Below are positions 6,385 to 12,130 of a stretch of 13,396 bases of DNA, piece after piece. The stretch spans positions 1-13,396 of the forward strand of contig SBHH01000195.1 in the NCBI GenBank assembly GCA_006226265.1, read 5' to 3'. This DNA comes from Alphaproteobacteria bacterium. Its GTDB lineage: Bacteria > Pseudomonadota > Alphaproteobacteria > Sneathiellales > Sneathiellaceae. Under the pieces are notes generated by a model. It saw only the letters and a list, made by a program, of their open reading frames with translations. It made no database searches and was not told the origin of the DNA. Numbering within the stretch: position 1 is the first letter of the stretch; each line of letters starts with the position of its first letter. A program made the position numbers and the translations under genes.

Positions 6385-7250
6385 AGCCCATGCGTTCCAG
6401 AATAGCCGTTTCGGGCGGGAGAGTGCCAGCCCTCCAGCGCACCGGGCGCGGGCTTGTATATTTCCACCCGCAGCGGATAACAGGCGGCATCCTCGCTTGA
6501 ATGGGTGGCGCTGCAATCGCCGCCGGGGCAGGTCGAAAGCCCGCCCAGAAGGTCAATCTCGGCAAAGAACTCAATATAATCGCCCTCGCGGACCGGGCTT
6601 GCCTTCATGAAATACTGATGGGTATCGAGCGTGAAGCCGGTGCACATGAAGACATTCAGAACATCATGTACGAAAGGCTCTGCCTCCGCCGGGCTCATGC
6701 CCGTCGCCTCGCTCAAGGCGCGGATCAGGTTGGAATGGCAGCAGTGATGATAATCGCCGCCGCTCAACAGCCGGTTGGTATAGGGATCGCAACGGGTGCC
6801 GATGACATCATGTACGCCGCCACCAAATTCATCCCAGCCGTACCAGTCGAGCGTATCCGCCGCCACCGTCGCCATGGGGCGAAGATAGGGCAGGCTACTC
6901 CAGAGGCGGTCGCCGGTGCTGACATGGGTGCCGTGAAGGGCGCGGGTCTTGCCGCTGAAAAACCGCTCGTTGATGTCTTCCGCATTCCAGAGATTGAGAT
7001 CGCCAACCTGCGGTCCCTCTGAATAGGCGATGCGGAAGAAATGCCCGGCAGGCACGCTGAAGCAACGGGCATCGCGCGGCGGCACGATCACAGTCTCGAC
7101 CCGTTCCAGATTTTCCCGCGCTTTTCCATAAAGCGCCATATCGGCAGGCGGCAACCCGCTCACAGGATAACAGATAACCGGCGGAACCTTCTTGCGGTCA
7201 GCGGCATCGGCAGGGGCAGGAAATTGCGGGGTCTGTTTCATGGCATTCAT
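6381..7250 (-). CDS. DUF1989 / urea-carboxylase-associated family protein
   Basis: This 289-residue cytoplasmic protein has the DUF1989 fold. Recognisable blocks: ARCFSVPAGHFFRI (about residues 61-74), GDLNLWNAEDINERFFSGKT (83-102), TGDRLWSSLPYLRPM (112-126), TRCDPYTNRL (152-161), HHCCHSNLIRAL (168-179), and GDYIEFFAEIDLLGGLSTCP (about 223-242). Conserved cysteines and histidines in these blocks could bind metal or act in catalysis. Family members next to urea (guanidine) carboxylase genes have been shown to act as subunits of carboxyguanidine deiminase; whether this one does is unknown, since no carboxylase is in the window. It follows the M24 hydrolase by 70 bases on the same strand and is probably cotranscribed. 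ATG 7250 and ATG 7241 are both possible starts, and neither has a clear ribosome site. A segment of about 40 residues follows the usual core. Confidence 0.85.
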   Translation of the reverse strand: MNAMKQTPQFPAPADAADRKKVPPVICYPVSGLPPADMALYGKARENLERVETVIVPPRDARCFSVPAGHFFRIAYSEGPQVGDLNLWNAEDINERFFSGKTRALHGTHVSTGDRLWSSLPYLRPMATVAADTLDWYGWDEFGGGVHDVIGTRCDPYTNRLLSGGDYHHCCHSNLIRALSEATGMSPAEAEPFVHDVLNVFMCTGFTLDTHQYFMKASPVREGDYIEFFAEIDLLGGLSTCPGGDCSATHSSEDAACYPLRVEIYKPAPGALEGWHSPARNGYSGTHGL

Positions 7251-7264
7251 CCGGTCAGAAAATC

Positions 7265-7293
7265 GGTTCCCCGCGACTTTAGGAAGGGGAACC
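7265..7293 (-). repeat. Perfect 8-bp inverted repeat between M24 and DUF1989 genes
   Basis: GGTTCCCC (7265-7272) and GGGGAACC (7286-7293) form a perfect 8-bp stem around a 13-base loop in the 70-base spacer of the leftward operon. On the minus strand it is followed by GATTTTC, a weak T stretch, so it might attenuate transcription, stabilise the upstream transcript end or be a processing site. It is not a strong terminator. Confidence 0.5.
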
Positions 7294-7320
7294 CTCTGTC
7301 CGCAAGCATATTTTCCCCTG

Positions 7321-8568
7321 TCAGCTAAGCAGATCCTCCTCAAACGGGAATTGGGACAAGAGCTTGATCCCGGTTTCCGTGACCAGCACCTGTTGCTCCA
7401 GCTTGACACCTTCGATGCCGCCCTCGGCGCCGATATAGCTTTCAACGCAGAGCGTCATGCCGGACGCGATCTCGCCGTCATAGCCCGCCTCCGGGAAATC
7501 GCCATGATGATAGAGATAGGGATATTCCCCCGTCATCCCGACCCCGTGCGAAGATAGGTAATAGCGGTTCGCGTAATAGACATCGGGAATGTTCCAAGCC
7601 CGGTCCGCATAGTCGCGGAAACTCATGCCTGCCTGCAGGATGCCGATATTATGATGCACCTGTTCATGCGCGAGACGATAGAGGGTTTGCTGCGCCGCCG
7701 TCGGTTTGCCGGGGCCAGAATGGAAGGTGCGGGAAAAATCGGAATAATAGCCATAGCAGCCGACCACATCCGTATCGAAAGCGATCAGCTCATTTTCTCC
7801 GATGATATTGGGGGAGGTTTCCTGAAACCAGGGGTTGGTGCGCTGCCCAGCGCTTAAAAGACGCGTCTCGCAATAATCGCCGTTCTGCTCGATCACCGAT
7901 TGATGGACGATCGACCAGAGCGCATTTTCTGAAATGCCGGGACGGATGGCCTCCCGCATTTTCATAACCGCCCGCTCCGTCGCCCGGAGGGAGGCAATGA
8001 CGCATTTGACTTCCTCTTCCGACTTGATTGCCCGGGCGCGCTCAACCGGCTCTTGCGCATCGACAATCTCGAACCCCTCGCCTTGAAGGGCGATGGCCGA
8101 ACCCGCATTCATCCGCTCCATCCCGACGCGAACACCGACGCCAACAAGCTCCCTAATCAGATCCCCCATTTCACGCGCCCAGCGCTTTTCCCGCGCGGCG
8201 ATATCCGGGCCCGCCGCGACGAAACTCGCCGTCAGGGCCGGACGAAGCTCATCCACGGTTTCGAAATCCTCTCCCAAATGAAGACAGCCGGTAAATTCGA
8301 ACAGGATGGATTTATTCGCCGTCAGCAGAAGATAGCGCGAGGGCGCATTCCGCATGGAAAAGACCTGCATGTTCCGCGTGCCAGTCGCATAGCGGATATT
8401 GATCGGATCGGAGAGAATGACGGCGGCGATATCCCGCTTCGCCATCTCCTTTCGGAGCTGCCCTTGCCGATACTTGCGGACAGCCGCAAGATCGATCCCC
8501 TCCTTCGTTGCATCCGCATCAAGCCGCGCCCGTCCGGAACGCCCCGCATGCCAGTCAATTTCACCCAT
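7321..8568 (-). CDS. M24-family metallohydrolase, DddP/DoeA-like
   Basis: This 415-residue 'pita-bread' enzyme of peptidase family M24 has a creatinase-type N-terminal domain (to about residue 170) and a C-terminal catalytic domain. Long stretches resemble DMSP lyase DddP as I remember it: LSDPINIRYATGTRNMQ, ETRLLSAGQRTNPWFQE, and FDTDVVGCYGYYSDFSRT. The six metal ligands are present: D265, D267, D277, H341, E376 (CVE) and E391 (KLE). DddP has HGVGLCDEWP, with Asp377 as catalytic base; here HGVGMTGEYP has Gly347 at that place. A DMSP-lyase call is therefore doubtful, and a hydrolase of a small amide, amidine or peptide (compare ectoine hydrolase DoeA and Xaa-Pro peptidase) is more likely. The start at 8568 is supported by GGAGGAGG at 8573-8580; an earlier in-frame ATG at 8583 overlaps that ribosome site. 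It is the first gene of the leftward operon with DUF1989. Confidence 0.88.
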   Translation of the reverse strand: MGEIDWHAGRSGRARLDADATKEGIDLAAVRKYRQGQLRKEMAKRDIAAVILSDPINIRYATGTRNMQVFSMRNAPSRYLLLTANKSILFEFTGCLHLGEDFETVDELRPALTASFVAAGPDIAAREKRWAREMGDLIRELVGVGVRVGMERMNAGSAIALQGEGFEIVDAQEPVERARAIKSEEEVKCVIASLRATERAVMKMREAIRPGISENALWSIVHQSVIEQNGDYCETRLLSAGQRTNPWFQETSPNIIGENELIAFDTDVVGCYGYYSDFSRTFHSGPGKPTAAQQTLYRLAHEQVHHNIGILQAGMSFRDYADRAWNIPDVYYANRYYLSSHGVGMTGEYPYLYHHGDFPEAGYDGEIASGMTLCVESYIGAEGGIEGVKLEQQVLVTETGIKLLSQFPFEEDLLS

Positions 8569-8572
8569 GCCC

Positions 8573-8580
8573 CCTCCTCC
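8573..8580 (-). promoter_or_regulatory. Strong ribosome binding site of the M24 gene
   Basis: GGAGGAGG on the minus strand lies four bases before the ATG at 8568. It decides the start, because the alternative ATG at 8583 would put this site inside the coding sequence. Confidence 0.75.
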
Positions 8581-8635
8581 CATCTGAAATGAGACAAGAC
8601 TAACCTGCCCCTTTTTTCGGCACTAATCGGATAGC

Positions 8636-8650
8636 GCATAAATTTTATGC
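8636..8650. promoter_or_regulatory. Perfect 15-base dyad in divergent intergenic region, candidate operator
   Basis: GCATAAA-T-TTTATGC is a perfect 7-bp inverted repeat around one central base. It lies between the divergent M24 and ABC-permease genes, 68 bases upstream of the M24 start and about 93 bases upstream of the permease start. Size, AT-rich centre and placement fit a dimeric transcription-factor operator controlling both directions. The regulator is not encoded in the window, and no convincing -35/-10 pair could be fixed by eye. Confidence 0.5.
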
Positions 8651-8742
8651 AAAAGCGCCAATGGACATGCCCGGAATCGCTGGATTCATGCGGATCAGAC
8701 GATGGCACCGTTCTTGCTATTCCGAAAAGAACGGGGGATGCC

Positions 8743-9420
8743 TTGGAATTCAGATTTTTCGAACTTTACCGGAATGCCGAATATCTCCGCCTGCTGGCGG
8801 AAGGGGCGGGTTTGAGCGCGGCGCTTGCCATCGGCGGCGGGGCCGTCGGCCTTATCCTTGCGACCTTTCTTGCCGCCTGCCGCAACGCGCGCATCCCCGT
8901 GCTTGCGCAACTCTCGACGGCCTTTACCGAATTTATCCGCAATACGCCCCTCATTGTTCAGCTATTTATCGTCGCTTTCGGCTTGCCGCTCTTCTTCCAT
9001 TACAGCTGGCCGTTCTGGGCACATGCGCTTCTTGCGCTCACCATCAATTTCTCCGCCTATTTCGCCGAGATTTTACGCGCAGGCTTTGCCGCAATCCCGG
9101 GCGGACAGGTTGAGGCCGCGCTTTCCCTCGGCCTTCGGAAATGGGTGATTTTCAGGAAAATCATCCTGCCGCAGGCCATTGCGATGATGTATCCCTCGCT
9201 CAACAGCCAGTTCATCTTCCTCTTTCTGACGACCGGCATCATTGCCGAGATCGGCGTGCCGGACCTCACCTACGCGGGCCTTTTCATCGACAGCCGGACC
9301 TTCCGCTCCTTCGAGGTCTTTTTCACCCTGACGGCGATCTATATTTTGATGGCCCTCCTGTTCAAATTTCTCCTTTCCCTCCTGCACCGAAACCTGTTCC
9401 GCTGGAGGAACGCGGGATGA
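8743..9420 (+). CDS. Polar amino acid-type ABC transporter permease 1
   Basis: This inner-membrane subunit of an ABC importer belongs to the HisM/GlnP type (225 residues if started at TTG 8743). Hydrophobic segments lie at about residues 22-44 (GLSAALAIGGGAVGLILATF), 62-85, 90-107, 140-175 and 195-215. The EAA loop, which docks the ATPase, reads QVEAALSLGLRKWVIFRKIILPQAI. The entry segment EFIRNTPLIVQLFIVAFGLP is typical of this family. I chose TTG 8743 because it gives the usual short N-terminus (MEFRFFELYRNAEYLRLL) and has GGGGG at 8733-8737; an in-frame ATG at 8647 would add 32 residues with no similarity to permeases. It is first in the rightward operon, and its stop overlaps the next start (ATGA). 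The substrate is probably an amino acid or similar small polar compound. Confidence 0.88.
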   Translation: MEFRFFELYRNAEYLRLLAEGAGLSAALAIGGGAVGLILATFLAACRNARIPVLAQLSTAFTEFIRNTPLIVQLFIVAFGLPLFFHYSWPFWAHALLALTINFSAYFAEILRAGFAAIPGGQVEAALSLGLRKWVIFRKIILPQAIAMMYPSLNSQFIFLFLTTGIIAEIGVPDLTYAGLFIDSRTFRSFEVFFTLTAIYILMALLFKFLLSLLHRNLFRWRNAG

Positions 9421-10124
9421 AGGAAGCCTTTATCAGCCTGCTCGGTAAGCCCTATGGCATTGTCCTCTATCAGCTGCTCGACGCCACGCAATTCACCATT
9501 TACCTCTCGCTGATCGCCTTTATCGGCGGTGGATTGCTCGGCCTTTTGATCACCCTTGTCCGCATTGCACCCTCGAAACAGGCAAAGGCCGCCGCAGTGA
9601 GCTATATCTGGCTGTTCCAGTCGGTGCCGCTTCTCATGATGCTGTTCCTGCTTGGCCTTGGCCTGCCGCATCTTTTCGATATCGAGGTCAATCCCTGGAC
9701 GGCGGCCTCCTTCGCGCTCATCCTTTATGCGAGCGCCTATCTCTCCGATGTCTGGCGCGGCGCGGTTGAGTCGGTCCCCTTGGGTCAGTGGGAAGGCGGG
9801 CGGGCGCTTGGCTTCAGCTTTTTGCAGATTGTCCGCCTGATCATTTTCCCGCAGGCCTTCCGCCTCTCGCTCGCGCCCACCGTCGGCTTCCTGGTGCAGA
9901 TCATCAAGGGCACCTCCCTCGCCTATATCATCGGTTTTCACGATCTGATGAATGTCGGCAAGCGATGGGCCAACGCACCTGTCAACGGGACCGAGCCTTT
10001 CATCATTTTTCCGATCATGGTGCTCATTTATTTCTGTCTCTGCTTCCCGCTGTCCGTCTGGTCGCGGCGGCTGGAAAAGCGCCTTGGCGGCATTTCGAAG
10101 CGCAAGCTTCCCCCGGCAACCTAA
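9417..10124 (+). CDS. Polar amino acid-type ABC transporter permease 2
   Basis: This second HisM/GlnP-type permease subunit of 235 residues presumably pairs with the preceding one to form the membrane channel. It has the family entry segment YIWLFQSVPLLMMLFLLGLGLP and helices near residues 26-46, 63-85, 90-108 and 188-215. The EAA loop reads QWEGGRALGFSFLQIVRLIIFPQAF. The start codon overlaps the stop of permease 1 in an ATGA (9417-9420), a classic sign of translational coupling; a longer reading frame extending upstream to 9141 lies inside permease 1 and is not real. The binding protein follows after 43 bases. No ATP-binding subunit is found next to it. Confidence 0.9.
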   Translation: MKEAFISLLGKPYGIVLYQLLDATQFTIYLSLIAFIGGGLLGLLITLVRIAPSKQAKAAAVSYIWLFQSVPLLMMLFLLGLGLPHLFDIEVNPWTAASFALILYASAYLSDVWRGAVESVPLGQWEGGRALGFSFLQIVRLIIFPQAFRLSLAPTVGFLVQIIKGTSLAYIIGFHDLMNVGKRWANAPVNGTEPFIIFPIMVLIYFCLCFPLSVWSRRLEKRLGGISKRKLPPAT

Positions 10125-10167
10125 TCACGATTTATCCCGGCATTGTCACACAGGAAAGGACTTTAAA

Positions 10168-10956
10168 ATGCTGAAAAAACTGAAACTGGGCCTGATAACG
10201 GCGGCCGTCGCCCTTCTGGCGGTGGCGGGCCCGGCCCATGCCGATCTTTCGGATATCCTGAAAGCGGGCAAGATCAAGATCGCCATCCCGGAAAACTTCC
10301 CGCCCTTTGGCTCCCTCGGGGCAGAGGGTGAATATGTCGGCTATGACGTCGATGTCGCGAAGCTGGTCGCAAAAGACCTCGGCGTCGAGCTTGAAATGGT
10401 GCCCGTCACTTCCAAACAGCGCATCCCCTTCCTTGAAACCAATCGCGTCGATCTCGTCATTTCCTCCATGGGCGCCAATCCGGAACGGGCGAAATCCATC
10501 TGGTTTTCAAGCGCCTATGCCCCCTTCTATTCCGGCGCCTTTGCCAAGGACGACATGAAAATCAGCAGCCTTGAGGATCTTGCCGGCAAGAAAGTCGGCG
10601 TGACCGGCGGCACGCTCGAAGATCTCGAACTGACCGATCATGGCCCGGCGACGATGGAAGTAACCCGCTTCGGCGATAACGCCGCGACGCTTTCGGCCTA
10701 TATCTCGGGTCAGGTCGATGTGCTGGTCACCGGCAACACGGTCGCCGCGAAGCTGTCTGCAGATCATCCGGAAATGAAGCTGAAAACCAAGCTCATCATC
10801 AAGGAATCGCCTGCCTTCATCGGCATCAAGAAAGGCCAGATCGACCTTCTGCAGTGGGTGAATGTCTTCATCCTGCATAAGAAACTCGGCGGTCAGCTCA
10901 ACACCCTCTCGGAAAAATGGCTCGGCCAGAAGCTGCCGCCGCTGCCCTCTCTTTAA
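10168..10956 (+). CDS. ABC transporter substrate-binding protein, family 3
   Basis: This 262-residue periplasmic solute receptor (SBP_bac_3, HisJ/GlnH type) delivers ligand to the two permeases upstream. The Sec signal peptide MLKKLKLGLITAAVALLAVAGPAHA is cleaved around residue 25. The mature domain starts KAGKIKIAIPENFPPFGSLG and continues with EYVGYDVDVAKLVAKDLGVEL, RIPFLETNRVDLVISSM and ERAKSIWFSSAYAPFYSGAF, all hallmarks of amino-acid receptors. Binding in this family often uses an Arg and an Asp in the NPERAK and late-domain regions. The start at 10168 has a strong AGGAAAGGA ribosome site (10152-10160). It is last in the ABC operon, followed at once by a terminator. Ligand identity cannot be read reliably; a small amino acid-like or guanidino compound is possible. 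Confidence 0.92.
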   Translation: MLKKLKLGLITAAVALLAVAGPAHADLSDILKAGKIKIAIPENFPPFGSLGAEGEYVGYDVDVAKLVAKDLGVELEMVPVTSKQRIPFLETNRVDLVISSMGANPERAKSIWFSSAYAPFYSGAFAKDDMKISSLEDLAGKKVGVTGGTLEDLELTDHGPATMEVTRFGDNAATLSAYISGQVDVLVTGNTVAAKLSADHPEMKLKTKLIIKESPAFIGIKKGQIDLLQWVNVFILHKKLGGQLNTLSEKWLGQKLPPLPSL

Positions 10957-10975
10957 GGGTCAAAATTTTTAAAAG

Positions 10976-11003
10976 CGGAGGGCCATTTGGCTCTCCGTTT
11001 GTT
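10976..11003 (+). terminator. Intrinsic terminator after the ABC binding protein
   Basis: A 9-bp stem with one G-T wobble (CGGAGGGCC at 10976-10984 with GGCTCTCCG at 10989-10997) and a 4-base loop is followed by TTTGTT. It lies 19 bases past the binding-protein stop and separates the ABC operon from the TRAP genes. The T tract is interrupted, so read-through is possible. Confidence 0.75.
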
Positions 11004-11086
11004 ATGTCTTTCCTCCGATCCCACAGGTCATCGCCGATTAACTTGAATTCAGCCCAAAAATCGGAAATGATGCGCAGTCAAAAAAT

Positions 11087-11123
11087 GTGGGCACCATGCC
11101 CCCGAATAAAAACTACTGCCCAC
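11087..11123 (+). repeat. Spaced inverted repeat upstream of TAXI gene
   Basis: GTGGGCA (11087-11093) is the exact inverted complement of TGCCCAC (11117-11123), 23 bases apart and ending one base before the ribosome site of the TAXI gene. A smaller dyad, GGGCA/TGCCC (11089-11093 with 11097-11101), shares the left arm, so two exclusive hairpins could form. Chance occurrence is not excluded. Confidence 0.35.
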
Positions 11124-11136
11124 TGGAGGAATTCAC

Positions 11137-12102
11137 ATGCGAACCCACTGGATCAAATCGCTGGCGCTTGCCGCGACCGCAGCCTCGCTGCTGATCGGCA
11201 CCCCGGCATCCGCGGAAACCCGCGTCACTTATAAATCGGCGAAAAGCAGCTCGTCCTATTATCAGATGGGCGTGCAGATTGCCGAGGCCGTAAAGCGCGG
11301 CACCGATGGCAAGATCATCGTCACCGTCGAGGAAAGCCAGGGCTCTGTCCAGAATGTGGTCGAGGCGGCGCACCGCTCCGGCAACTATGTCTTCACGACA
11401 CCCCCGGCGCTCGTCAATCTCGCCATCGCGGGCAAGGCGATGTTCAAGGACAAGGCCGATCCGAAATTCGCCGATATCCGCGCGCTGTTCCCGATCCCGT
11501 CGCTGACCATGCATTTCGTCGTCCGCGCCGATAGCGGCATCGACAGCTTCGCCGATCTTGCGGGCAAGACGATCCTGCTCGGCAAGGGCTCCTTCGGTGC
11601 GAAGGAAGGCGCGAAATATCTCGATATGTTCGGCCTGAAAGACAAGGTGAAGCTTGCGAATGTTGAGCTTTCGAACGCGGTTCCCGCCCTCAAGAACAAG
11701 CAGATTGACGGCTTCGTCACCGCAGGTTCCTACCCCGCGCCGAACGTGATCGAGGCCGCCGCCGGAACCGGTATCAAGCTTCTTTCCTTAAGCCCTGAGC
11801 AGGTTGCCGAAACCAAGCGGGACGAGCTTATCATCCCGGCCGGAACCTATGCCGGGGTCGATACGGATACGGTGACGACCTCGCTTTCCGTGGTTGCCTA
11901 TACGACGACCAACATGGATGACGAGACGGCCTATGAGCTTACCAAAACCTATTGGGAGCAGAAGAAGAAAATGGGCGCGGAAGATCCCTGGTGGAAAGGC
12001 GTGACCTATGAAATGCTCTCCAACATCAGCGGGAAAATCCATCCCGGCGCGCTGAAATATTACAAGGAAGCCGGGGTCAAAGTCCCTGCCTCCGCCGAGT
12101 AA
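11137..12102 (+). CDS. TAXI-family TRAP transporter substrate-binding protein
   Basis: This 321-residue periplasmic receptor is of the TAXI (TRAP-associated extracytoplasmic immunogenic) type. The signal peptide WIKSLALAATAASLLIGTPASA is cleaved around residue 26. The mature part contains YKSAKSSSSYYQMGVQIAEAVKR, FVVRADSGIDSFADLAGKTILLGKGSFGAKEGAKY, and NAVPALKNKQIDGFVTAGSYPAPNVIEAA, matching the TAXI pattern of a G-S-Y-Y/GxxxA ligand loop followed by an L.GK.v..G..GSG-like loop. A good GGAGGA ribosome site (11125-11130) precedes the ATG. The fused TRAP permease begins 28 bases downstream. TAXI receptors studied so far bind dicarboxylates or glutamate-like ligands; this one's ligand is unknown. 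Confidence 0.9.
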   Translation: MRTHWIKSLALAATAASLLIGTPASAETRVTYKSAKSSSSYYQMGVQIAEAVKRGTDGKIIVTVEESQGSVQNVVEAAHRSGNYVFTTPPALVNLAIAGKAMFKDKADPKFADIRALFPIPSLTMHFVVRADSGIDSFADLAGKTILLGKGSFGAKEGAKYLDMFGLKDKVKLANVELSNAVPALKNKQIDGFVTAGSYPAPNVIEAAAGTGIKLLSLSPEQVAETKRDELIIPAGTYAGVDTDTVTTSLSVVAYTTTNMDDETAYELTKTYWEQKKKMGAEDPWWKGVTYEMLSNISGKIHPGALKYYKEAGVKVPASAE

Positions 12103-12130
12103 TTCACTGCGTATAATCGGAGTATAGAAG

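Noticed and set aside
8053..8592. 179-residue plus-strand frame over the M24 gene
   Set aside because: It is antisense to a well-supported metallohydrolase with all metal ligands, and the translation is low-complexity and Arg/Pro-rich.
8674..8687. GAATC-GCTG-GATTC small hairpin before the ABC operon
   Set aside because: The stem is only 5 bp, with no T tract and no link to a start codon; too likely by chance.
9141..9416. Extended N-terminus for ABC permease 2
   Set aside because: The extension lies wholly inside permease 1 in another frame, and the ATGA-coupled start at 9417 gives a normal family N-terminus.
9952..10167. Upstream extension of the ABC binding protein
   Set aside because: It would overlap permease 2 and hide the signal peptide; the ATG at 10168 has a strong ribosome site and an immediate signal sequence.
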